Assembly: GCA_002104945.1 (NCBI GenBank)
Contig: MCFH01000080.1
Location: forward strand, 1-64,000
DNA from: Piromyces finnis
Taxonomy: Eukaryota > Neocallimastigomycota > Neocallimastigomycetes > Neocallimastigales > Neocallimastigaceae
Reading direction: 5' to 3'
Length of the DNA: 64,000 bases
The notes below the pieces were generated by a model that was given only the letters and a program-made list of their open reading frames with translations, was not told the DNA's origin and made no database searches. The position numbers and the translations under genes were made by a program. Positions 13,715-23,423 of this stretch are shown one piece after another. Each line of letters begins with the position of its first letter. The first letter of the stretch is position 1.

Positions 13715-14422
13715 TTATAATACTCTTCTGAGTTTACATGGTTTTCCATAGTAACTATTCTTATTAATGTTAGTATCTTCAACAATACCTCTCTTAGAAT
13801 TGGCAGCATGAACAATTTTGTAACTTCCTTCATAAAGAGCAACATGAGTAACTTTTCCATCAGTACAGTAGAATAATAAATCACCAGCTTTAGCATTACT
13901 TAAGGAAGAAACACTTGTTCCTGAATTAGCTTGATCAGAAGAAACTCTTGGAATGGTAATTCCAAAGTTTCCGAAAACAAGCTTTGTAAAACCTGAACAA
14001 TCACATCCATTAGTAAGACTATTTCCACCCCAAACATATGGATTACCTATATATTTTCTAGCAAAGTTAACAACTTCAGTTCCAGAAGGTTTTTTTACTG
14101 AACCAGGTGGTGGTGCAGTTACACAACATTTGAAGTTAGAGCCACCTGGACATAATCCTGAATAAGTAGTTCCGGTACAATCAGAGGTGAATTTGCATGA
14201 ACCAACAGCACCATTTGGAGCAACACATTTTGTTTTGTTACAACATTTAACATTGCTTGGATCATTTGGACATTTTCCACTAACATAAGTACCACCAGCA
14301 TTAGTACAACTTGTAGTTGAAACACAAACACCATTTCCAGAAGAGCATCTTCCGTTAACAGCAGCGAGAGCAGCTGGAACAGAAAGTAAAAGAGATAATA
14401 CAAGATTAGTATTGAAATGCAT
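13715..14422 (-). CDS. Secreted Cys-rich NlpC/P60 peptidase, copy A
   Basis: A 235-residue protein. A signal peptide (about residues 1-20, cleavage near AALA) is followed by two six-Cys modules. Module 1 spans about 26-61 (C-x6-C-x5-C-x11-C-x8-CC) and module 2 about 66-100 (C-x9-C-x5-C-x8-C-x7-CC). A Pro-rich linker and an NlpC/P60 domain (about 113-235) follow. The catalytic set is present: Cys142 in GCDCSGF, His193 in VTHVALYEG and a third polar residue His205 in IVHAAN. NlpC/P60 enzymes cleave peptidoglycan stem peptides such as the D-Glu-meso-DAP bond. A secreted fungal copy would act on bacterial walls (inference). The Cys modules probably bind carbohydrate or wall material, but this is not established. 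It is the first of five tandem same-strand copies and is almost identical to the broken copy C, promoter included. Confidence 0.88.
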   Translation of the reverse strand: MHFNTNLVLSLLLSVPAALAAVNGRCSSGNGVCVSTTSCTNAGGTYVSGKCPNDPSNVKCCNKTKCVAPNGAVGSCKFTSDCTGTTYSGLCPGGSNFKCCVTAPPPGSVKKPSGTEVVNFARKYIGNPYVWGGNSLTNGCDCSGFTKLVFGNFGITIPRVSSDQANSGTSVSSLSNAKAGDLLFYCTDGKVTHVALYEGSYKIVHAANSKRGIVEDTNINKNSYYGKPCKLRRVL

Positions 14423-15123
14423 GTTTAATCCGCGCTTATTTATATTTTTTTTTGTATAAATATTGCAATAACTATTGTAATTAATATATTGTATTTTTTA
14501 ATTAATTATTTTAAATTTTTTTAAATATATTTTTAAAATGTTATATTTTCTATGAATAATTAATCAGAAAATAATCGTACTATTTATACAGTTTTTTTTT
14601 TTTTTATCTTATTAAATAATGCATAGATCAAAGCATATATAAAAATCTAATGATGTTAAAATATTATTTTAATACATATTTTCTATATTTTTTATATTTT
14701 CTATATTTAGAATAATTAATATTAATAATTTATATATTATTTTTTAATTATGATTTCAAATTTTATATTAAAAAATATTTGTTTTTAAATGAATATTCAA
14801 AACAAACATTGATTATAATTATTGTTATTATTTAATAATAATAATAAAAAGGAAAATGTTTCAATATACCTATTCCAGCATAAAATGAAATATTTTATAA
14901 ATTTTATAAATTAAATAAACTTTTAAAATTTTTAATTTATTATTTAATTTATGAAATATTTGTGTAACCTCATATTAAAAAAGATTATATTAAATGTTTA
15001 ATGGAAACATATGAAAATTGTACAACTTGAAACAATTTTAAATTACATACTAATATTCAAATTTATTTATAGAATTAAAGCATTGTTAAAAAATAAAAAG
15101 TATTAAAATATAGTTTAATATCA
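14423..15123. other. Upstream region of NlpC copy A
   Basis: Holds the TATA box and the duplicated upstream sequence shared with copy C. The last 104 bp before the LINE insertion point are outside the duplication. No gene seen. Confidence 0.6.
14581..14588 (-). promoter_or_regulatory. TATA box of NlpC copy A
   Basis: TATAAATA on the minus strand, 159 bp upstream of the ATG of copy A. The same octamer precedes all five copies (107-159 bp upstream), and copies A and C share the surrounding sequence. Confidence 0.55.
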
Positions 15124-15134
15124 TAGAAAAGTAG

Positions 15135-15137
<3 letters not shown>
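15124..15137. repeat. Target-site duplication, left copy
   Basis: TAGAAAAGTAGAAT, identical to 18499-18512. It borders the 3' (poly-A) end of the LINE. Its last base may belong to the T run, so the duplication is 13-14 bp. Confidence 0.85.
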
Positions 15138-15176
<39 letters not shown>

Positions 15177-18100
15177 GGCATCAAATATTTTAAACTTTAT
15201 TATTAATTTAATTAAAATTATAATACATGAAATATAAAAATTAAAATAAAATAAAAATAAAAAAAATATGTTTAAATAAACACAAATGAATAAAAATTGG
15301 GTATAATGTATTCTAGTAATTTTAATTAAAGTAAGAAAGCCACTATCATACTAAAGTATAATAATTGTATTTGACTTCCAATGGGACACCGAGCCAAAGA
15401 TCAAAATTTTATCATGGGACAAAATTATGATCTCCATTGGTTGCGCTGGCCCTCCTGGCCTGTCTTACTGTTTCTTCAGCATTGACGCTCTTGGATGTTG
15501 CTTCAAACCTTTTGAACATTGACCATTGCTGGCCAATAGCAAAAGGCATGATTTTGGTTAGAAGTTCCGCGGTTACCGTCAAGAATGGTGTTCCTTCATT
15601 AGTACCAGATTGAATCTGACGCTTACAAAGTTCTTTCCATTCCCTTGAATTGTAATTGATATTGTTAAAACTTCTTCCCCCAAGAAGGAATTTAAATATT
15701 TTACTGCACACACTAGAATAATCATACACATTAATATTCACCGGATTATTAGAACTATTACTATCATTAACTAAATTACTATCTAAATTAGAATTATTAT
15801 CTTCACTATTGCTATCATTACTAATATTATTATTTCTATTACTACTATTGTTATTATTACTATTGTTACTATTACTATTGTTATTATTACTATTGTTACT
15901 ATTACTATTAATATTATTACTATCTCTACTGATATTATCAATTTCATTATTATTGATAGGACTATTGGAATTACGTTGACTGAAAAAATTTAATAGCTGG
16001 ACTATGGAATCATAATGTTTAATACGGATATCTCTAAATGTTGGACAATCTAATAACCAATGTTTAATACTTTGATCTCCACACTTGCAACATGGACAGT
16101 AGTTAGGACAAACTGGATCAACAAATTTGGCAGCTTTGGCAACTCTAGCATCCAACTTGTATCCGCTTCTTGCTTTCAATAGCCAGTAGAAGCCATAGGC
16201 AAACTCTGGGTACTCATAACATAATTTAATAAAATCTTTAGTTTCAATAAACTTATTATCATCATAATATTGCGCTTTGATTGAATTCCCTTTGAGATCT
16301 TTCCAATAAAAGTTTTTAACTGCTTTAACATCTCCATGTTTCTTTAATTTTTTATCAAGTGTCCTACTTGATTTGCACCACGTGTATTTTCTAAATTTAG
16401 GAATGTAATTGACAAGGTATGAGATAATACAATTTGAGTTTTTCCATTTGTTAAAACATCTAACCTGAGCTAATGCACATTTGGCTGACAATGGAGGAAT
16501 ATTCAAATCTTTTGAAATAGAGTATAAAGATATAAACGATACAGCTTTATGAACTCCGGCAACCCATCGTATTCCTTTGTTAACATGCTTCTGTGCAATA
16601 CTAGACCTGGCTTTGTTGGATCCAAGTAATGGTGCAAAGTATGAAACTCTGCTAATCACTTGTGAGTTAAGTACTAGCTTTTTGAAGGGAATAGGAATAT
16701 TAGGATTTCTTAAGAATTTACTGACTGAAAAAAGCCCTTTCAAAACCTTGTTATTAAGAGCTTTAATAACTGGTTTAAGGGACAGATTCTTATCAAATGG
16801 AACACCAAGATAAGTATAACAATCAGTAGTTGGAATGGGTTGTCCTGCTAAGTAAAATGTTGGATCTCTCTTGTTCTGATTTTCTATTGATTCAGGACGA
16901 ATCACCATCGTTGAACACTTCTGGATACCAAATTCCATTTCATTATACAAGGCCCATTCATTAACTCTTCTAAGCATCTTTTTTAAGCATCCTCTTGTTG
17001 GAGCACAAATAACTATATCATCTGCAAAAAGTCCACCACAGCATCGAGTGTCACCTAAACTGACTCCGAGATCTTCACACTCTTTAAATATATCATTAAT
17101 AAAGAGATTAAAGAGAATAGGAGAAAGAGGGCATCCTTGACGGACTCCTTTCTTCACATCAAAAGATTTCGAGAATTGTCCATCTAATTTGACATTAGCC
17201 TTAGATGTTAAATATAAATTTTTGATGAATTGTAAACTCTTACCTCGGATTCCTAAACAATCTAATTTATGGAGAATATTACCGATTGGGACTGAATCGT
17301 ATGCTTTCCTGAGATCTAAAAAGGCCAAATATGTCTCTTTATTATCTAATTGACGTCTACGGCATATTTCTTGGATTGAAATGAAAAGACTAATACTTTC
17401 TTCCTTTTTTCGAAAACCAAATTGTTCAGGTCTAATGAAATTATTCTTTAGACCATATTCTGAGATTCTAGTGGTGACAATTTTGGAAATCAACTTAATA
17501 CCATTATTGATAAGTGATATACCTCGATAGTTATCACAATCTGTCAAATCTCCCTTCTTAGGAATAGAAACAATACTGGATTCATTCCATGAGTTGGGGA
17601 AGTCTCCATCCCAAATACGGTTGAATAATTTAAGAATAAAATTTAAACCATAAGCATCATTATCTGAAGTGGTATTACCGGAAGAATTATTATCTGTAGC
17701 ATTATTAGAATCATTACTTGATGGAATTAATGCTTTGTAAAATTCAATTGGAATACCATCCGGACCTGATGCTTTATAATTCGGAGTAGAGAGGATAGCT
17801 GACTTGACTTCATCAATACTAATATCTTGGTTGATATCCCATTCATCAAGCATAGGGAGTGAAAAACGTTTATTCGTTGGTTCTTCATACCAATGCTCCA
17901 AATCAAGACTTACGCCACTTGGATCTGATGCAAGATTTTCGAAATGATCATGCCACACATCTAGTTGTTCTTCCGTAGCAACAACTAATTCTCCATTTTT
18001 ATTTTTAATTGGTTGAGCAATAAAGAAAGAATCTTTTCCAATTTTTGCAGTTTTCTTGATCCATTTCCAGGCCTTCTTAGGATTATGACTCTTCATATAC

Positions 18101-18498
18101 TCACATCCTGTTTTAATCCAATGAAGATATTCTTGTTTCCTAAATTCATTACATCTTTTGTGGATGTAATCAATGAGCTTACGGTAGATTTTAATTCTTT
18201 TAATAAATTCATCTATATCATAAATTCTTTCTTTTTTAAATCTCTTATACAACTTCATTTTGATTTTTTGGAGATTAAAAATTTGTTGTGAAATATGAAA
18301 TGAAGACTTTATAACATTATTTGCTGAGGTAATACTGAGCTCGTCTGCAATTGAAAAAGCAGTTGAAGTAAACTCTTTGGAAAGTTCATCTGTAGAAACA
18401 TTAGGATCGTTGAATTTTGCTGAAAGTATTTGGAATTTATTATGACTGAGAATAGATTCCTTTTCCTCAATACATTTTAATCTATTCCATTTCAGAAT
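15137..18498 (-). mobile_element. 5'-truncated LINE (non-LTR retrotransposon)
   Basis: The element lies between identical 14-bp direct repeats. Its 3' end (left) has a 37-base A tail on the minus strand (T run 15137-15173), the mark of target-primed reverse transcription. The reverse transcriptase frame runs open off the right end: the codons between 18258 and 18498 are in frame and free of stops, but no endonuclease domain precedes them. The copy is therefore truncated at its 5' end. Perfect flanking repeats and a long pure tail point to a recent insertion. Its composition is visibly richer in G and C than the flanks. It landed in the upstream flank of NlpC copy A. Confidence 0.92.
15412..18258 (-). 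CDS. LINE reverse transcriptase ORF (partial, no endonuclease)
   Basis: 948 residues from the ATG at 18258; the frame is open for about 80 codons further upstream, so the true start is lost by truncation. Residues about 150-480 are a non-LTR reverse transcriptase: YKASGPDGIPIEFYK, then WNESSIVSIPKKGD, LDLRKAYDSVP, VRQGCPLSPILFNLF and the catalytic LFADDIVICAP near residue 409. Residues about 715-735 carry a C-terminal Cys/His knuckle (CPCCKCGDQ...HWLLDC) as in many LINEs. Two low-complexity Asn/Ser-rich insertions occur, one at about 185-200 ahead of the palm motifs and a long one at about 765-835 after the knuckle. The usual N-terminal endonuclease is missing, so the copy cannot transpose on its own. 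There is no internal stop. Confidence 0.9.
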   Translation of the reverse strand: MKLYKRFKKERIYDIDEFIKRIKIYRKLIDYIHKRCNEFRKQEYLHWIKTGCEYMKSHNPKKAWKWIKKTAKIGKDSFFIAQPIKNKNGELVVATEEQLDVWHDHFENLASDPSGVSLDLEHWYEEPTNKRFSLPMLDEWDINQDISIDEVKSAILSTPNYKASGPDGIPIEFYKALIPSSNDSNNATDNNSSGNTTSDNDAYGLNFILKLFNRIWDGDFPNSWNESSIVSIPKKGDLTDCDNYRGISLINNGIKLISKIVTTRISEYGLKNNFIRPEQFGFRKKEESISLFISIQEICRRRQLDNKETYLAFLDLRKAYDSVPIGNILHKLDCLGIRGKSLQFIKNLYLTSKANVKLDGQFSKSFDVKKGVRQGCPLSPILFNLFINDIFKECEDLGVSLGDTRCCGGLFADDIVICAPTRGCLKKMLRRVNEWALYNEMEFGIQKCSTMVIRPESIENQNKRDPTFYLAGQPIPTTDCYTYLGVPFDKNLSLKPVIKALNNKVLKGLFSVSKFLRNPNIPIPFKKLVLNSQVISRVSYFAPLLGSNKARSSIAQKHVNKGIRWVAGVHKAVSFISLYSISKDLNIPPLSAKCALAQVRCFNKWKNSNCIISYLVNYIPKFRKYTWCKSSRTLDKKLKKHGDVKAVKNFYWKDLKGNSIKAQYYDDNKFIETKDFIKLCYEYPEFAYGFYWLLKARSGYKLDARVAKAAKFVDPVCPNYCPCCKCGDQSIKHWLLDCPTFRDIRIKHYDSIVQLLNFFSQRNSNSPINNNEIDNISRDSNNINSNSNNSNNNNSNSNNSNNNNSSNRNNNISNDSNSEDNNSNLDSNLVNDSNSSNNPVNINVYDYSSVCSKIFKFLLGGRSFNNINYNSREWKELCKRQIQSGTNEGTPFLTVTAELLTKIMPFAIGQQWSMFKRFEATSKSVNAEETVRQARRASATNGDHNFVP

Positions 18499-18512
18499 TA
18501 GAAAAGTAGAAT
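18499..18512. repeat. Target-site duplication, right copy
   Basis: TAGAAAAGTAGAAT at the 5'-truncated end of the LINE, identical to 15124-15137. Confidence 0.85.
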
Positions 18513-19026
18513 ATTATTTCTTATAAATTATTATAAACCAAATTTAATTAAATTAAAATAATCATCATAATGGCAATATATTAGATTAGTTTAGCTATAA
18601 TTAAATTTCCAATAATATTTTACTATATATTTGAATTAAAATATGTATAGTACAATATGAATAATTCATAATATTATTAATCATAATTTAATAATTTTCC
18701 TAATAATATTTTGTATAATGTATATTCATTATTTTTAGTATATATAACTATTTAATAATTTTAACATAATTTAAAAGTATTGTTTTATTATTAATAAAAT
18801 AAAGAAAAAAAATGAATAAAAAAAAAGTATATAATTTTTATTATTATTATTTTATTTTTTTATTTTAAAAAATTTACATTTTTCAATTTTTTTAGTGTAT
18901 AATGTATATTTATATTTTTATTATTATTATTATTTATTTCTTTTAGGTCTATTTAATTTACTTTTTTTTCTATTAATTACTTATTTTTTTAATATCATCT
19001 TATAACTGTAATAAAATATATTAGAT
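18513..19026. other. Intergenic between LINE and NlpC copy B
   Basis: AT-rich 3' flank of copy B. No gene seen. Before the LINE inserted, this DNA was continuous with 15020-15137. Confidence 0.6.
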
Positions 19027-19719
19027 TTATAAGACTCTTCTAATTTTACATGGATTTCCATAGTAACTATTCTTATTAATGTTAGTATCTTCAACAATAC
19101 CTCTCTTAGAATTGGCAGCATGAACAATTTTGTAACTTCCTTCATAAAGAGCAACATGAGTAACTTTTCCATCAGTACAGTAGAATAATAAATCACCAGC
19201 CTTAGCATTACTTAAAGAAGAAACACTTGTTCCTGAATTAGCTTGATCAGAAGAAACTCTTGGAATGGTAATTCCAAAGTTTCCGAAAACAAGCTTTGTA
19301 AAACCTGAACAATCACATCCATTAGTAAGACTATTTCCACCCCAAACATATGGATAACCGATATAATTTCTAGCAAAATTGACAATTTCGGTTCCAGTAA
19401 CTTTTACTGGTGCAGTTACACAACATTTGAAGTTAGAGCCACCTGGACATAATCCTGAATAAGTAGTTCCGGTACAATCAGAGGTGAATTTGCATGAACC
19501 AACAGCACCATTTGGAGCAACACATTTTGTTTTGTTACAACATTTAACATTGCTTGGATCATTTGGACATTTTCCACTAACATAAGTACCACCAGCATTA
19601 GTACAACTTGTAGTTGAAACACAAACACCATTTCCAGAAGAGCATCTTCCGTTAACAGCAGCGAGAGCAGCTGGAACAGAAAGTAAAAAAGATAATACAA
19701 GATTAGTATTGAAACGCAT
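19027..19719 (-). CDS. Secreted Cys-rich NlpC/P60 peptidase, copy B
   Basis: 230 residues, intact. It has the same architecture as copy A: signal peptide (MRFNTNLVLSFLLSVPAALA), two six-Cys modules, a shorter linker (the PPPGSVKKPS stretch of copy A is replaced by VKV) and an NlpC/P60 domain with GCDCSGF, VTHVALYEG and IVHAAN. The two-module region is nearly identical to copy A. The linker, the first part of the peptidase domain (FARNYIGYPYVWGG) and the C-terminus (GNPCKIRRVL) differ slightly. Its upstream region is unrelated to those of A and C apart from the TATA box, so it is an older duplicate or one homogenised by gene conversion over the central part. Confidence 0.87.
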   Translation of the reverse strand: MRFNTNLVLSFLLSVPAALAAVNGRCSSGNGVCVSTTSCTNAGGTYVSGKCPNDPSNVKCCNKTKCVAPNGAVGSCKFTSDCTGTTYSGLCPGGSNFKCCVTAPVKVTGTEIVNFARNYIGYPYVWGGNSLTNGCDCSGFTKLVFGNFGITIPRVSSDQANSGTSVSSLSNAKAGDLLFYCTDGKVTHVALYEGSYKIVHAANSKRGIVEDTNINKNSYYGNPCKIRRVL

Positions 19720-19825
19720 GTTTAATTTGTGATTATTTAATTTTTTAATAATTAGTTTTATTTAAATATATTTATTTATTTTTTAGTTTGATTTATTTTG
19801 CAAGAAAAAAGAAAAATATATTTGC

Positions 19826-19833
19826 TATTTATA
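19826..19833 (-). promoter_or_regulatory. TATA box of NlpC copy B
   Basis: TATAAATA on the minus strand (GTATAAATAGC context), 107 bp upstream of the ATG of copy B. Confidence 0.55.
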
Positions 19834-21290
19834 CTTTTTTTTTTTTCTCCGATTCAAAATTCTGATTTTGAAAAGGCTTTGTAACCATTATATTAATTTA
19901 GAAATTAATATATCATCTTATTTTTATTATCAAATATATTTGAATCAATAAATAATTTTATTAATATTATATTAATATTATATTAATTCAGATGAATAGT
20001 AGTTATTCAAAAAAAAAAAAAAATTATTAAAGGTATTATTTTTCTTTTTCTTTAAATTAATTAAATTATAATTAAAAATATTATTAAGCATCCAATAAAA
20101 TAAAATAAAAGGCTTGGATAGAAAAAAAAGTCAAATAGGTATAGAAGTAGTTTAGAAAGCTATTTACCGTATTAAATTTCAACTTTTGGGAATACAATAT
20201 AAAATAAATTTTTATATATAATATTAATTTTAATTATCCTTTAAACAAATAATAATTGTGTATGTATTAGTCATATATATTAATTTGATTAAAAAAATCT
20301 TAATAAAGAAAAATTAAAATAAAAATTAATATAATTTTTTTAAATGTAAATTTATATAAATTTTTATGAAAATAGAAAATTCTATAGAATCTATTATTTT
20401 AAAATTTCCAAAAAGTTGAATGAACACAAAATGTATTTTTTTATATTAAAAAAAAAAAAAAAAGAGTGTTTAAGAATATTTTGAGAAATATTAAGATTTA
20501 ATAAAAAAAATAAAGTGTAATGATAAATAAATAATATATAAAAAATATGTTATAAAAATACTAATAATGTTTACTCAAATATCAAGGTTATTAAATTTAA
20601 AATATTCATTCTATAGAAAATTCAAAAAAGACAAAATAATCAGTCAGTAATATTTTTCTTTAAATGAATTTTTCGATATTAAAATAATATCAATTTAATA
20701 TTTATTTACTATTGTTTTGAAGATTTTTAAAAAATTTAAAAAAATATTATAATGAATAAAGTTTTTTTCTTATTATATAAAGTAGTAATAATAATTAGAA
20801 AAAAAAGAAAATTTTATAAATAATTAAACAATAGATGAAGTTTCAATTATATTATTTTATTATATAATATTACTAATATTTCATTTTTTTATCTAATATC
20901 TTTTTGTAACCAACCATCTTTTAATTATTGCATGATATATTTATATATTGTAATTATTATTATTTTAATACTATTTCTGTATAATTATCCTATTATATAT
21001 GTATATTTATCTTGATAATAGTAAATATTATTTCATTTTTTATAATCATCTAAATATGGAAATGCAATGTAATTATGGTGTACTAATTATCACATATATT
21101 GTTTCTATGATACATATTGTAATGGAAGTTATTATTGAATATTTAGAATACATAATGTATTTTAATAGCATTTAAATATATCATTTATTATTTAGCATGA
21201 TAATTTTCATTATTAATAAAACAATTTGAAATATCTAAATATATTTAGAGTTTAAAGATTTTAATTATAACATATAAAAAGAAGAAAAGT

Positions 21291-21462
21291 TTAATATATA
21301 TAATATATGATCATAAAGTATTATGAATATTTTTATAATTATTTTATTTTTTTTTTATTTTTTTTTTTAATTATTCATAATATATATAATATATGATCAT
21401 AAAGTATTATGAATATTTTTATAATTATTTTATTTTTTTTTTATTTTTTTTTTTAATTATTC
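21291..21462. repeat. Tandem duplication, 86-bp period, two copies
   Basis: The segment from AATATATGATCATAAAG to TTTTAATTATTCA occurs twice in a row with no visible change. The marker GATCATAAAG is at 21309 and 21395. Confidence 0.85.
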
Positions 21463-21647
21463 AAAGTTTTATGTATTTTACAATTTACATAGTGTATTTT
21501 ACATTTTTTTTTTAATCAGCATATTAATAATTTTCATTGACAATTTTTATATGCTATGCTATTATTATTGTTATAGTATAATATTATTAATTTTAATTTT
21601 TAAATATAAAACTTAAAAATATATATATATTTTTTTGTAAACTAGAT

Positions 21648-22355
21648 TTATAATACTCTTCTGAGTTTACATGGTTTTCCATAGTAACTATTCTTATTAA
21701 TGTTAGTATCTTCAACAATACCTCTCTTAGAATTGGCAGCATGAACAATTTTGTAACTTCCTTCATAAAGAGCAACATGAGTAACTTTTCCATCAGTACA
21801 ATAGAATAATAAATCACCGGCTTTAGCATTACTTAAGGAAGAAACACTTGTTCCTGAATTAGCTTGATCAGAAGAAACTCTTGGAATGGTAATTCCAAAG
21901 TTTCCGAAAACAAGCTTTGTAAAACCTGAACAATCACATCCATTAGTAAGACTATTTCCACCCTAAACATATGGATTACCTATATATTTTCTAGCAAAGT
22001 TAACAACTTCAGTTCCAGAAGGTTTTTTTACTGAACCAGGTGGTGGTGCAGTTACACAACATTTGAAGTTAGAGCCACCTGGACATAATCCTGAATAAGT
22101 AGTTCCGGTACAATCAGAGGTGAATTTGCATGAACCAATAGCACCATTTGGAGCAACACATCTTGTTTTGTTACAACATTTAACATTGCTTGGATCATTT
22201 GGACATTTTCCACTAACATAAGTACCACCAGCATTAGTGCAACTTGTAGTTGAAACACAAACACCATTTCCAGAAGAGCATCTTCCGTTAACAGCAGCGA
22301 GAGCAGCTGGAACAGAAAGTAAAAGAGATAATACAAGATTAGTATTGAAATGCAT
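21648..22355 (-). pseudogene. NlpC/P60 copy C, single nonsense mutation
   Basis: Full-length counterpart of copy A (235 codons) and part of the same 1.33-kb duplication. A C-to-T change on the plus strand at 21964 turns the Trp131 codon (TGG) into TAG, inside the PYVWGGN motif just before the catalytic Cys. Downstream of the stop the frame stays open to 21648 with the catalytic Cys and His codons intact. As it stands the gene could yield only a 130-residue secreted protein with the two Cys modules (22355-21963). A few other substitutions against copy A exist (for example Lys to Arg after the first module and Val to Ile in the second). Decay is evidently very recent. An assembly error or readthrough cannot be excluded from sequence alone. 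Confidence 0.85.
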
Positions 22356-23423
22356 GTTTAATCCGCGCTTATTTATATTTTTTTTTGTATAAATATTGCA
22401 ATAACTATTGTAATTAATATATTGTATTTTTTAATTAATTATTTTAAATTTTTTTAAATATATTTTTAAAATGTTATATTTTCTATGAATAATTAATCAG
22501 AAAATAATCGTACTATTTATACAGTTTTTTTTTTTTATCTTATTAAATAATGCATAGATCAAAGCATATATAAAAATCTAATGATATTAAAATATTATTT
22601 TAATACATATTTTCTATATTTTTTATATTTTCTATATTTAGAATAATTAATATTAATAATTTATATATTATTTTTTAATTATGATTTCAAATTTTATATT
22701 AAAAAATATTTGTTTTTAAATGAATATTCAAAACAAACATTGATTATAATTATTGTTATTATTTAATAATAATAATAAAAAGGAAAATGTTTCAATATAC
22801 CTATTCCAGCATAAAATGAAATATTTTATAAATTTTATAAATTAAATAAACTTTTAAAATTCTTAATTTATTATTTAATTTATGAAATATTTGTGTAACC
22901 TCATATTAAAAAAGATTATATTAAATGTTTAATGGAAACATATGAAAATTATATATAAAAAAATAAGTGACAGTAATTATTAAAAATTGATAGTAAATTT
23001 AAAATAAAAATCATTAAATAATTATTAATATTGTTTGATATTATAAAATGAAAATGTGTTATATATGGAATGTTATTTTTAATGGCAAAAATGAGAAATA
23101 CTTATGAATATATTGAGTACAAAAAAATATAAAGTTATTTTTTCATTAAATTAATAATATCATATATAGTTATTATATAAAGAATTTAAAACTTTTATAT
23201 TAAAATATATATTTTTATTTTACTAATATTTTTTTTTTTATAATTTTAAAATATATTTTTTTTACATTATTAATGATTTTCATTTAATAATAATCTTTAA
23301 ATTTTATAATATTATAGTATACTATAATATTATTATTTTTTAATTTTTTAGTATTCTATAATATTATTATATTTTAATTTTTAAATATAAAAATTAAAAT
23401 ATATTTTTTTTTGTAAACTAGAT
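22356..23423. other. Intergenic between NlpC copies C and D
   Basis: Promoter of copy C, the end of the segmental duplication at 22950, then AT-rich DNA leading into the shared 3' flank of copy D. No gene seen. Confidence 0.6.
22514..22521 (-). promoter_or_regulatory. TATA box of NlpC copy C
   Basis: TATAAATA on the minus strand, 159 bp upstream of the ATG, in the same context as copy A. Confidence 0.5.

Larger units (their letters stand above)
13690..15019. repeat. Segmental duplication unit 1 (pairs with 21624-22950)
   Basis: About 1.33 kb covering all of NlpC copy A, the end of its 3' flank and about 600 bp of upstream DNA. It repeats with only scattered base changes at 21624-22950. Identity stops at ATGAAAATT on the right side of both units, after which the two flanks differ. 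Confidence 0.85.
19720..21647. other. Intergenic between NlpC copies B and C
   Basis: AT-rich DNA with the promoter of copy B at its left end and an 86-bp tandem duplication at about 21291-21462. No coding frame is supported. Confidence 0.6.
21624..22950. repeat. Segmental duplication unit 2 (pairs with 13690-15019)
   Basis: About 1.33 kb carrying copy C, its promoter and upstream DNA, nearly identical to the unit around copy A. Differences are single bases and changes in T-run length. Confidence 0.85.

Noticed and set aside
13678-14403. Second and third minus-strand frames over NlpC copy A, with equivalents over B-E
   Set aside because: Shadow frames of the real gene; they recur in every copy only because the DNA is duplicated.
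16577-18291. Plus-strand frames over the LINE
   Set aside because: Antisense to the reverse transcriptase frame, with no motif of their own.
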